A stretch of 64,000 nucleotides of DNA from VRUE01 sp963715625. Its GTDB lineage: Bacteria; Actinomycetota; Thermoleophilia; Solirubrobacterales; 70-9. Shown piece by piece: positions 54,730 to 63,041 of the stretch (position 1 is the first letter of the stretch; each line of letters opens with the position of its first letter). The stretch spans positions 2,914,001-2,978,000 of the forward strand of contig OY970260.1 of the NCBI GenBank assembly GCA_963715625.1, given 5' to 3'. The position numbers and the translations under genes are program-made. The notes beneath the pieces are model-generated. The model was given only the letters and a program-made list of their open reading frames with translations. It had not been told where the DNA came from and did not search any database.

Positions 54730-54745
54730 CGGACGGTATTTGAAC
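54730..54745. repeat. Direct repeat GGACGGTATTTGAACC, copy 1
   Basis: The same 16 bases recur at 55501-55516, and a shorter match (TATTTGAACCAAG) is near 52663. The reverse complement GGTTCAAATACC looks like a tRNA T-arm, so this may be an attachment-site remnant. Confidence 0.6.
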
Positions 54746-54820
54746 CGCGATGCGTATTCTGCTGATTGCCTTGCTCCACGACCGTCGATTCTGACCTGGG
54801 CAGATGCAACAGTTGTGGCA

Positions 54821-55300
54821 GTGTCGGATGCAGACAAAGACATTCTCTACAAGGTCGCCTATGAAGAGGCGGTGCGGGCCCTCTCGGAGCAGCAAGGAGC
54901 CATTGACAGTTTCCGCACCAGAGCCGGCCTGCTGCTCTCCGCAGCCGCAATCACGACGTCGTTTCTAGGCGCGCAGGCGCTGGACGGAGGCGACTCAAAC
55001 ATCGCCACCTGGCTTGCCATGACAGCCTTCGTCGGGGTCGCCGTGGCCTCACTCGCAATTCTCTGGCCACGGCGATGGGAGTTCACGGCAAATCCGCGAG
55101 ATGTAATCCAGACCTATATCGAGGCCGATGAGCCCGCTCCGCTCGATGAACTGCATCGAGATCTCTCCCTCCATATGCACAACAGCTACACCGAGAACCG
55201 GGAGGGCCAAGAGCAGCTCTCCGTCCTCTTCCAAGTCGCCAGCGGCCTGCTGACGGTCGAGGTGATCCTATGGATCATCGCCATCGCTTCGACTGCGTAG
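54821..55300 (+). CDS. Three-helix membrane protein of unknown function
   Basis: 159 residues from GTG 54821. A cytoplasmic N-terminal helix (KDILYKVAYEEAVRALSEQQ) leads to two close membrane helices (AGLLLSAAAITTSFLGAQAL and ATWLAMTAFVGVAVASLAIL), a soluble middle (FTANPRDVIQTYIEADEPAP) and a third helix at the end (GLLTVEVILWIIAIA). The plan recalls SLATT or PycTM membrane effectors of nucleotide-signalling defence systems, but no cyclase or sensor gene is next to it. It lies between the two direct repeats. Confidence 0.55.
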   Translation: MSDADKDILYKVAYEEAVRALSEQQGAIDSFRTRAGLLLSAAAITTSFLGAQALDGGDSNIATWLAMTAFVGVAVASLAILWPRRWEFTANPRDVIQTYIEADEPAPLDELHRDLSLHMHNSYTENREGQEQLSVLFQVASGLLTVEVILWIIAIASTA

Positions 55301-55309
55301 AATCGACCA

Positions 55310-55408
55310 ATGGCGCAACCCGTCCCTCCCACTCCGCCGCCAGAGCCGAAACGGCCCAGCCCGATGCAGGCTGAAACGCGCGGGCTCTCCTTGGGCAAGT
55401 CCAAGTAG
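55310..55408 (+). CDS. Possible 32-residue proline-rich peptide
   Basis: A short frame, MAQPVPPTPPPEPKRPSPMQ then AETRGLSLGKSK, starting 10 bases after the membrane protein gene. There is no clear ribosome site. The only support is the close spacing and clean frame. Confidence 0.25.
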   Translation: MAQPVPPTPPPEPKRPSPMQAETRGLSLGKSK

Positions 55409-55500
55409 CCCTCGCTAGGTCCTCGGGGGCCTGCCGCGAGACGGCCGCCTCCCGGCAGTTCAAATGAGAGCCTTTGTGTTCCTGGCTAATCGGCCTAACT

Positions 55501-55516
55501 GGACGGTATTTGAACC
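55501..55516. repeat. Direct repeat GGACGGTATTTGAACC, copy 2
   Basis: Second copy of the 16-base repeat, 771 bases after the first. Together they bracket the membrane protein gene and the short proline-rich frame. Confidence 0.6.
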
Positions 55517-55558
55517 AAAGGACTGTCGCCTGCATACGAGCGCTGCACGACAGCGCGT

Positions 55559-55861
55559 CTACTCGGGCCGAGTGAGGATCTCGTGCCCGCCGACGCGCAA
55601 CCATTCGACGTGCGTCTCGCCCGGCTTGACCTCGGTGCCGTAGCGGAAGGTGGCGCGACCGGCGCCCGAGTAGGACATCTCCCAAACGTCCTTGGTGCCT
55701 TGCACGCGCTTGATGCGCAGCGAGTGGGCAGGCTCGGTGCCCCCGCGCAAAGACTCGATCAATTTCTCGACCGCCGCCTGGAACGCACGACGCTGCTCGC
55801 GCGGCATCCGCGCGAACTCCCGGGCGAAGCCCGGAGACAGCCCGTAGGTGGGGCTCATCAA
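55559..55861 (-). CDS. RelE/ParE-type toxin
   Basis: 100 residues. FAREFARMPREQRRAFQAAV, SLRIKRVQGTKDVWEMSYSG and GRATFRYGTEVKPGETHVEW fit the RelE superfamily strand order; basic residues R49-K51 and R68 would be at the active site. The ATG overlaps the antitoxin stop (ATGA), so the pair is coupled. Confidence 0.75.
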   Translation of the reverse strand: MMSPTYGLSPGFAREFARMPREQRRAFQAAVEKLIESLRGGTEPAHSLRIKRVQGTKDVWEMSYSGAGRATFRYGTEVKPGETHVEWLRVGGHEILTRPE

Positions 55862-56076
55862 TCGGTCCGTTGAGAAGATGCCGCACTGAGACGATCCAGG
55901 GCGTCGAGGAACTCGTCGCTGCTGAGCGGCCGATCCGCGGTCTCGGCGATGACCTCCTCGACGGTCTCGGGAACGAGCACCAGAGAGCCGTCCTGACGCC
56001 GCTCGGAGACCTTGTAGCGGCCGAGTCGCCCTCCGGCTGCGTCCGCTGCCGTGATGTCAACAACAAGCATCTTCAT
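55858..56076 (-). CDS. Antitoxin partner of the RelE-type toxin
   Basis: 72 residues from ATG 56076 with AAGGGG upstream. MKMLVVDITAADAAGGRLGR, YKVSERRQDGSLVLVPET and PLSSDEFLDALDRL. It has a small beta N-terminus and a helical acidic C-terminus as in toxin-neutralising proteins. No known DNA-binding fold is clear. It comes first in the operon. Confidence 0.7.
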   Translation of the reverse strand: MKMLVVDITAADAAGGRLGRYKVSERRQDGSLVLVPETVEEVIAETADRPLSSDEFLDALDRLSAASSQRTD

Positions 56077-56209
56077 CCCCTTCAGTGTCCCAGGCGGTCG
56101 GCATGACCGCAAGATAGAGGGCTAGCCAGCGGACCCAGAAGAGACTCCAGTGGCCGCCGATATCCTCCAAGGAGGATGGCAAACGGGTCGGATGCTTTTG
56201 TCTGCGAAA

Positions 56210-56283
56210 TCGGGGAGACAGGATTTGAACCTGCGACCGCTCGGCCCCCAGCCGAGTGCGCTACCAGACTGCGCCACTCCCCG
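56210..56283 (-). tRNA. tRNA-Pro (GGG)
   Basis: Cloverleaf with acceptor CGGGGAG / CTCCCCG, anticodon arm CTCGG-CTGGGGG-CCGAG (anticodon GGG) and T arm CAGG-TTCAAAT-CCTG. CCA is not encoded. Confidence 0.95.
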
Positions 56284-56311
56284 TGGCTGCCCTAGATTCT
56301 GACGCATCCGC

Positions 56312-56382
56312 GCGGCGGTAGCTCAACGGTAGAGCCTCAGCCTTCCAAGCTGATGACGCGGGTTCGATTCCCGTCCGCCGCT
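56312..56382 (+). tRNA. tRNA-Gly (TCC)
   Basis: Cloverleaf with acceptor GCGGCGG / CCGCCGC, anticodon arm TCAGC-CTTCCAA-GCTGA (anticodon TCC) and T arm CGGG-TTCGATT-CCCG. The discriminator is T, as usual for bacterial tRNA-Gly. CCA is not encoded. It lies 53 bases before the hydrogenase operon. Confidence 0.95.
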
Positions 56383-56435
56383 CCTCTTTCGCGCTGAGCT
56401 CCGGCCGGAGTCTGGGCGACGGCTAACCTTGACCC

Positions 56436-57591
<1,156 letters not shown>

Positions 57592-57614
<23 letters not shown>

Positions 57615-58068
57615 GGGGCTTATCACCGAGCTGCCCACCTTCGCCGGGCTCGACCCCGGCTACCTGGAGCTGATCGCCGGCTGCGGCAGCAACCGCGTCT
57701 TCGAGGCCGGCGAGCACCTCGCCCGCGAGGGCGATCCCGCCGACGCCTTCTTCGCGATCCGCCACGGGCGCGTCGCGCTGGAGCTCACCGCCTCCGCCAG
57801 CGGACCGCTGATGATCTCCACCCTCGGCGAGGGCGCCGTGGTCGGCTGGTCCTGGCTCTTCCCGCCCCACCGCTGGAGCTTCGACGCCCGGGCGCTCGAG
57901 CAGACCCGCGTCGTCGCCTTCGACGGCGCCTGCCTGCGCGGCAAGTGCGACGCCGACCACGAGCTCGGCTACGCGCTGATGCAGCGCTTCGCCGCGGTCC
58001 TGCTCGACCGCCTCCAGGCGACCCGCCTGCAGCTGCTGGACGTATATGGAAAGCCCGCCGGCGAGTGA
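57592..58068 (+). CDS. Cyclic nucleotide-binding domain protein inside the hydrogenase operon
   Basis: 158 residues made of one cNMP-binding beta-roll (FAGLDPGYLELIAGCGSNRV, GEHLAREGDPADAFFAIRHG, TLGEGAVVGWSWLFPPHRW) and a C-terminal helix (RFAAVLLDRLQATRLQLL). There is no DNA-binding domain, so it is not a normal Crp/Fnr regulator. The phosphate-binding cassette reads GWSWLFPPHRWSF instead of the usual GE(L/I)AL...PRxAT. It overlaps both neighbours by 23 bases, so it is probably a structural or regulatory partner of the enzyme. Confidence 0.88.
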
Positions 58069-58906
58069 GGCGCCGGTCGCGGCCGGGCCGATGGTCCCGC
58101 GCCCCTTCCGGGTCGCCTCCCGGCGCCAGGAGACCGAGGACACCTGGACGCTGGGGCTCGAGCCCGCCGACGGCGGGCCGGCGCCGGCCTTCGCCCCGGG
58201 CCAGTTCAACATGCTCTACGCCTTCGGGGTCGGCGAGGTGCCGATCTCGATCAGCGGCGACCCGGGCGGCGAGGGCCCGCTCGAGCACACGGTGCGGGCG
58301 GTCGGGCCGGTCAGCGCCGCGATCTGCCGCGCCGAGCCGGGCGAGCAGCTCGGCGTGCGCGGCCCCTTCGGCAGCTCCTGGCCGCTCGCCGCCGCCGCCG
58401 GCCGCCACGTCGTCATCGTCGCCGGCGGCATCGGCCTGGCGCCGCTGCGCCCCGCCCTGCTCGGGGCGCTCGCCGAGCGCGAGCGGCTCGCCGGCCTGGT
58501 CCTGCTCTGCGGTGGCCGCTCGCCCTCGCAGCTTCTCTTCCGCTCCCAGCTCGAGGAGTGGCGGACCGATCCGCGGCTCGAGCTCGGCGTCACCGTCGAC
58601 AGCGCCGAGCCGGGCTGGCCCGGCCACGTCGGCGTGGTGACGACGCTGATCGGGAGCGCCCCCTTCGACCCCGCGCGCGCCGTCGCCTTCGTCGTCGGGC
58701 CGGAGGTGATGATGCGGTTCACGGTCGAGGCGCTGCTCGCCCGCGGCATGGACCCCGCCGACGTCCACGTCTCGATCGAGCGCAACATGAAGTGCGCGAT
58801 CGCCCACTGCGGGCGCTGCCAGTTCGGCCCCAGCTTCGCCTGCCGCGAGGGACCCGTGATGAGCTACGGCGCGATCGAGCGCTTCTTCAGGGTGAGGGAG
58901 CTGTGA
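58046..58906 (+). CDS. hydG: Group 3b hydrogenase FAD/NA(D)P-binding subunit (HydG/sulfhydrogenase gamma)
   Basis: 286 residues of the ferredoxin-NADP reductase type: FAD domain (PFRVASRRQETEDTWTLGLE, FAPGQFNMLYAFGVGEVPIS), nucleotide domain (VVIVAGGIGLAPLRPALLGA) and a C-terminal cluster motif CAIAHCGRCQFGPSFACREG for [2Fe-2S]. It exchanges electrons with NAD(P)H. It starts within the preceding gene. Confidence 0.94.
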   Translation: MESPPASEAPVAAGPMVPRPFRVASRRQETEDTWTLGLEPADGGPAPAFAPGQFNMLYAFGVGEVPISISGDPGGEGPLEHTVRAVGPVSAAICRAEPGEQLGVRGPFGSSWPLAAAAGRHVVIVAGGIGLAPLRPALLGALAERERLAGLVLLCGGRSPSQLLFRSQLEEWRTDPRLELGVTVDSAEPGWPGHVGVVTTLIGSAPFDPARAVAFVVGPEVMMRFTVEALLARGMDPADVHVSIERNMKCAIAHCGRCQFGPSFACREGPVMSYGAIERFFRVREL

Positions 58907-58978
58907 GCGTCCCGATCGTCACGGTGATCGCCGGGGGTTCGAGTCCGTGGCGATCGGGACGCGAACGTAAGGTTGTCC
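58907..58978. repeat. Palindromic leader element family I, copy 2
   Basis: Arms GCGTCCCGATCGTCAC and GTGGCGATCGGGACGC pair over 16 bases with one G-T. GGTGATCGCCGG and CGCGAACG are shared with copy 1. The element ends AAGGTTGTCC, one base before the small subunit ATG. It lies between hydG and hydD. Confidence 0.87.
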
Positions 58979-58979
58979 A

Positions 58980-59765
58980 ATGATGACGGCCCGGCAGAAG
59001 CCCAAGCTCGCGGTCTGGAAGTTCGCCTCCTGCGACGGCTGCCAGCTCAGCCTGCTCGACCTCGAGGACGAGCTGCTGATGCTCGCCGAGGAGATCGAGA
59101 TCGCCTACTTCCTCGAGGCCTCGCGGGCGACGGTCGAGGGCCCCTACGACCTCTCGCTGGTCGAGGGCTCGGTGACGACGGCGGCCGACGCCGAGCGGAT
59201 CCAGGAGGTGCGTCGCGTCTCGCGCAAGCTGGTCACGATCGGCGCCTGCGCCACCGCGGGCGGGATCCAGGCGCTGCGCAACTTCGCCGACGTCGATGAG
59301 TTCGTCTCGACGGTCTACGCCACTCCCTCCTACATCTCGACCCTGGAGACCTCGACCCCGATCTCGGCCGCCGTCCCGGTCGACTTCGAGCTGCACGGCT
59401 GCCCGGTCAACCGCTACCAGCTGCTCGAGGTGGTCGCCGCGACGATCGCCGAACGCCGCCCGGCGATCCCCGCCTACAGCGTCTGCATGGAGTGCAAGCG
59501 GCGCGGCAACGTCTGCGTGACGGTCGCCCACGGCACCCCCTGCCTGGGCCCGGTCACCCACGCCGGGTGCGGGGCGCTCTGCCCGGCGCACGACCGCGGC
59601 TGCTACGGCTGCTTCGGGCCGATGGAGACGCCGAACACCGAGTCGCTCTCGGCCTGGATGCGCGGCCTCGGCGCCGAGACCCCGGACGTGATTCGCGCCT
59701 ACCGCAGCTTCAACGCCAACGCCCCCGCCTTCCGTGCGGCGAGCGAACGCGAGGGATCCCGGTGA
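58980..59765 (+). CDS. hydD: [NiFe] hydrogenase small subunit, group 3b type
   Basis: 261 residues. The proximal [4Fe-4S] ligands start with CDGCQLSLLDLEDELL near the N-terminus; GACATAGGIQAL and HGCPVNRYQLLEV hold further ligands. The C-terminal CMECKRRGNVC and CLGPVTHAGCGALCPAHDRG region supplies the other two clusters. It has no signal peptide, so it is cytosolic. Its ribosome site belongs to repeat I2. It overlaps the large-subunit start (GTGA). Confidence 0.95.
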   Translation: MMTARQKPKLAVWKFASCDGCQLSLLDLEDELLMLAEEIEIAYFLEASRATVEGPYDLSLVEGSVTTAADAERIQEVRRVSRKLVTIGACATAGGIQALRNFADVDEFVSTVYATPSYISTLETSTPISAAVPVDFELHGCPVNRYQLLEVVAATIAERRPAIPAYSVCMECKRRGNVCVTVAHGTPCLGPVTHAGCGALCPAHDRGCYGCFGPMETPNTESLSAWMRGLGAETPDVIRAYRSFNANAPAFRAASEREGSR

Positions 59766-61072
59766 GCGAGGGCAACGGGCGCACGCGCAGGATCGAGACC
59801 AACGTCCTGGCCCGGGTCGAGGGCGAGGGGGCGATGCGGGTGCGCCTGCGCGGCGAGACGGTCGAGGAGGTCGAGTTGCGGATCTTCGAGCCGCCGCGCT
59901 TCTTCGAGGCGCTGCTGCGCGGCCGGGCGCTGGGCGAAGCCCCCGACATCACCGCCCGCATCTGCGGCATCTGCCCGGTCGCCTACCAGACCAGCGCCTG
60001 CCAGGCGATGGAGGACGCGCTCGGGGTCGAGGTCGAGGGGCAGCTGCGCCTGTTGCGCCGGCTGATCTACTGCGGCGAGTGGATCGAGAGCCACTGCCTG
60101 CACCTCTACATGCTGCACGCGCCCGACTTCCTCGGCTACGAGAGCGGCATCGCGATGGCGCGCGACCACCGCGAGGTCGTCGAGCGGGGGCTGCGGGCGA
60201 AGAAGGCGGGCAACCGCCTGATCGAGGTCGTCGGCGGCCGCGCCGTGCACCCGGTCAACGTCCGCGTCGGCGGCTTCTACCGGGCGCCGGAGCGGCGCGA
60301 GCTGGAGGCGCTGCGCGACGAGCTGGAGCGCTGCCGCACCGAGGCGCTGGAGACCGTGCGCTGGACCGCCGGCCTCGAGTTCCCCGAGCTGGAGCGCGAC
60401 TACGAGCTGGTCTCGCTGCGCTCCGAGGTCAGGGGCGAGTACCCGATCGACAACGGCCGGATCGTCTCCTCGAAGGGGATCGACGTCGCCCCGGCCGAGT
60501 TCGACGCGACCTTCGAGGAGGAGCACGTGCCCCACTCGACCGCCCTGCACGCCCGGGTGCGCGGCCGCGGCGCCTACCTGACCGGCCCGCTGGCGCGCTT
60601 CGAGCTGAACCGCGAGCGCCTCTCGCCGCTGGCCGCCGAGGCGGCCAGCGAGGCCGGCATCGGCGAGGGCTGCCGCAACCCGTTTCGCAGCATCGTCGTG
60701 CGCGCGGTCGAGGTCCTCTACGCCTTCGACGAGGCGCTGCGCCTGATCGACGCCTACGAGCGGCCCGACGCCCCGGCCGTCGAGTGGGAGCCGCGGGCGG
60801 CGGTCGGGCACGGCGTCTCCGAGGCGCCGCGCGGCCTGCTCTACCACCGCTACGAGATCGACGCGGCGGGCCAGATCGTCTCGGCCAGGATCGTTCCGCC
60901 GACCTCACAGAACCAGCGCTCGATCGAGGAGGACCTGCGCGAGTTCGTCGCCGCACACACGTCCCTGCCCGACGACGAGCTGCGCCACCGCTGCGAGCAG
61001 ACGATCCGCAACTACGACCCCTGCATCTCCTGCTCGACCCACTTCCTCGACCTCGAGGTCGAGCGCAGATGA
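59762..61072 (+). CDS. hydA: [NiFe] hydrogenase large subunit, group 3b type
   Basis: 436 residues. Nickel-binding motifs: L1 ICGICPVAYQTSACQAM at about residue 65 and L2 DPCISCSTHFLDLEVERR at the C-terminus. After the last conserved His only 9 residues remain, which would be the piece removed by the maturation protease. The short tail fits archaeal and actinobacterial group 3b enzymes. Start GTG 59762. Repeat F3 separates it from the protease gene. Confidence 0.96.
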   Translation: MSEGNGRTRRIETNVLARVEGEGAMRVRLRGETVEEVELRIFEPPRFFEALLRGRALGEAPDITARICGICPVAYQTSACQAMEDALGVEVEGQLRLLRRLIYCGEWIESHCLHLYMLHAPDFLGYESGIAMARDHREVVERGLRAKKAGNRLIEVVGGRAVHPVNVRVGGFYRAPERRELEALRDELERCRTEALETVRWTAGLEFPELERDYELVSLRSEVRGEYPIDNGRIVSSKGIDVAPAEFDATFEEEHVPHSTALHARVRGRGAYLTGPLARFELNRERLSPLAAEAASEAGIGEGCRNPFRSIVVRAVEVLYAFDEALRLIDAYERPDAPAVEWEPRAAVGHGVSEAPRGLLYHRYEIDAAGQIVSARIVPPTSQNQRSIEEDLREFVAAHTSLPDDELRHRCEQTIRNYDPCISCSTHFLDLEVERR

Positions 61073-61074
61073 CG

Positions 61075-61121
61075 TTCCGGTGCGCCTTATGTCACCTATG
61101 CCCACATAAAGCGCACCGGAA
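61075..61121. repeat. Palindromic element family F, copy 3
   Basis: Arms TTCCGGTGCGCCTTATGT and ACATAAAGCGCACCGGAA pair at 17 of 18 positions. The element ends GGAAGGG, 3 bases before the protease ATG, so it provides that gene's ribosome site. Confidence 0.9.
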
Positions 61122-61127
61122 GGGCGG

Positions 61128-61583
61128 ATGAGGCGGCTCTTTATCGGCATCGGCAACCCGCTGCGCGGCGACGACGCAGCCGGCCTGCTGGCGGCGCGGG
61201 CGCTGCGCGAGCGCGGTGCGGGCGGGATCGAGGTGCTCGAGCTGGAGGGCGAGCCGGTCGGCCTGATCGAGGCCTGGCGCGGGGCCGAGGCGGTGGTCGT
61301 CGCCGACGCCGTCGCCTCCGGCGGCGAGCCGGGCGAGGTGCACCGCATCGACGCCGCCGCCGGCCCTCTGCCCGCCGCGCTCACCGGCTCCTCGACCCAC
61401 GCGATGGGCCTCGCCGAGGCGGTCGAGCTGGCCCGTGCGCTCGACCGCCTGCCGGCCCGGCTGCTCGTCTACGGGATCGAGGCGGCCGGCTTCGAGACCG
61501 GAGCCGAGCCCTCCGCCGCCGTCCGCGCCGCCGCCGAGCGGGTCGCCGAGTCCGCCCCGTCCGACCTCCACCCCTCCGGGTGA
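61128..61583 (+). CDS. Hydrogenase maturation protease (HycI/HoxW family)
   Basis: 151 residues. IGIGNPLRGDDAAGLLAARA with the nickel-sensing acidic residue, VVVADAVASGG with the second Asp and GSSTHAMGLAEAVELA with the His are the family hallmarks. It clips the C-terminal tail of the large subunit after nickel insertion. It lies between hydA and hypC, and its stop codon is in the left arm of repeat G5. Confidence 0.9.
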   Translation: MRRLFIGIGNPLRGDDAAGLLAARALRERGAGGIEVLELEGEPVGLIEAWRGAEAVVVADAVASGGEPGEVHRIDAAAGPLPAALTGSSTHAMGLAEAVELARALDRLPARLLVYGIEAAGFETGAEPSAAVRAAAERVAESAPSDLHPSG

Positions 61584-61624
61584 AACGCTTTTGACATGAA
61601 ATAGGCGAACAACGCGTTGCACCC
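61578..61624. repeat. Palindromic element family G, copy 5
   Basis: Left arm GGGTGAAACGCTTTT and right arm AACAACGCGTTGCACCC pair imperfectly; GGCGAACAACGCGTTGCACC matches copy 3. The left arm carries the protease stop codon. It lies 25 bases before hypC. Confidence 0.78.
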
Positions 61625-61649
61625 AGGCTGGTACGTTGGGTTCGCTGAG

Positions 61650-61929
61650 ATGTGCCTCGCTATTCCCGGCCAAGTCCTGGAGATCGTCAACGAGCCCAAC
61701 CGGCTCGCCCGGGTCAACGTGGCCGGGGTCAAGCGCAACGTCAGCGTCGCGATGCTCGACGCCGATGACGGCGGGGTCGGGCCCGGCAACTGGGTCCTGA
61801 TCCACGTCGGCTTCGCGATCTCAAGGGTCAACGAGGCAGAGGCCGAGGCGACGCTGAAGCTGCTCGAAGGAGATGGGCTCCGAGTACGAGCAGGAACTCG
61901 ACGAGCTGAAGGGGAGTGCGATCGAGTGA
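61650..61929 (+). pseudogene. hypC: Hydrogenase assembly chaperone HypC, frameshifted near its end
   Basis: N-terminus MCLAIPGQVLEIV with the essential Cys2, VNVAGVKRNVSVAMLD and GNWVLIHVGFAISRVNEAEA are standard HypC. Near 61868 an extra A in CTCGAAGG moves the frame so that HypC runs on into HypD without a stop. If that base is removed, the gene continues LLEEMGSEYEQELDELKGSA and ends at TGA 61927-61929, overlapping the HypD GTG. The overlap shows that two separate genes are the normal state. The change may be a sequence error. Confidence 0.88.
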
Positions 61930-63041
61930 GGTTCGTCGAGGAGTTCCGTGATGCCGAGCTGGGCGCCGCGCTGGCGGCGCAGATCCTCTCCCTGCTCGAG
62001 CCCGGCCGCCACTACAAGCTGATGGAGATCTGCGGCGGCCACACCCACGCGATCTACCGCTACGGGATCGACGACCTGCTGCCCGGCGAGGTCGAGATGG
62101 TCCACGGCCCCGGCTGCCCGGTCTGCGTGATCCCGATGGGCCGGGTCAACGACGGGATCGCGATCGCCGAAGGCGAGAACGTGATCCTCGCCTGCTTCGG
62201 CGACATGATGCGCGTCCCCGGCTCCGAGCGCACGCTGCTCGAGGCGAAGGCGGCGGGCGCCGACATCCGCGTCGTCTACTCGCCGCTCGACGCGCTGCGG
62301 ATCGCGCGCGAGAATCCCGAGCGCGAGGTCGTCTTCTTCGCGATCGGGTTCGAGACGACGGCGCCCTCGACCGCGCTGACCCTGATCCGGGCTCGCGAGG
62401 AGGGGCTCGCCAACTTCTCCTGCTTCTGCAACCACGTCGCGATCGTGCCGCCGCTGCGGGCGTTGCTCTCGCTGCCCGACCTCAGCCTCGACGGCTTCGT
62501 CGGCCCCGGCCACGTCGCCACCGTGGTCGGCGCCCGACCCTTCGACTTCATCGCGGCCGAGCACGGCAAGCCCTTCGTCGTCTCCGGCTTCGAGCCGCTC
62601 GACATCCTGCAGGCGATCGAGATGCTGCTGCGCCAGCTCGTCGAGGGGCGCTGCGAGGTCGAGAACCAGTACCGGCGCGTGGTCCCCGCCGGGGGCAACC
62701 CCGTGGCGCTGCGGGCGATGGCCGAGGTCTTCGAGCTGCGCGAGAGCTTCGAGTGGCGCGGCCTCGGTGAGATCCCGCGCAGCGCCTTCAAGCTCACGCC
62801 GGCCTTCGCCGCCTTCGACGCCGAGCTGCGCCACGAGCTGCCCGGCCGCAGCGTCGCCGACCCCGAGGCATGCCAGTGCGGCGAGGTGCTGAAGGGCGCG
62901 ATCAAGCCCTGGGAGTGCAAGGTCTTCGGCACCGCCTGCACGCCCGAGCACGCGATCGGCACCTGCATGGTCTCGCCGGAGGGCGCCTGCGCCGCCTACT
63001 ACAACTACGGGCGCTTCGCCCGCGAGGGGACGCCGGCGTGA
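61926..63041 (+). CDS. hypD: Hydrogenase maturation factor HypD
   Basis: 371 residues. With HypC it builds the Fe(CN)2CO unit. MEICGGHTHAIYRYGI and HGPGCPVCVIPMGRV hold the redox cysteines, GFETTAPSTAL and GFVGPGHVATVVG follow, and the C-terminal [4Fe-4S] ligands are in CQCGEVLKGAIKPWECKVFG and CTPEHAIGTCMVSPEGAC. Start GTG 61926 gives VRFVEEFRDAELG. Overlaps hypE by 4 bases (GTGA). Confidence 0.96.
   Translation: MRFVEEFRDAELGAALAAQILSLLEPGRHYKLMEICGGHTHAIYRYGIDDLLPGEVEMVHGPGCPVCVIPMGRVNDGIAIAEGENVILACFGDMMRVPGSERTLLEAKAAGADIRVVYSPLDALRIARENPEREVVFFAIGFETTAPSTALTLIRAREEGLANFSCFCNHVAIVPPLRALLSLPDLSLDGFVGPGHVATVVGARPFDFIAAEHGKPFVVSGFEPLDILQAIEMLLRQLVEGRCEVENQYRRVVPAGGNPVALRAMAEVFELRESFEWRGLGEIPRSAFKLTPAFAAFDAELRHELPGRSVADPEACQCGEVLKGAIKPWECKVFGTACTPEHAIGTCMVSPEGACAAYYNYGRFAREGTPA

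Noticed and set aside
61617..63041. A single long HypC-HypD fusion protein
   Set aside because: The frame is open through both, but removing one base after TCGA restores a normal HypC end whose stop overlaps the HypD GTG. The fusion is more likely a result of the frameshift.
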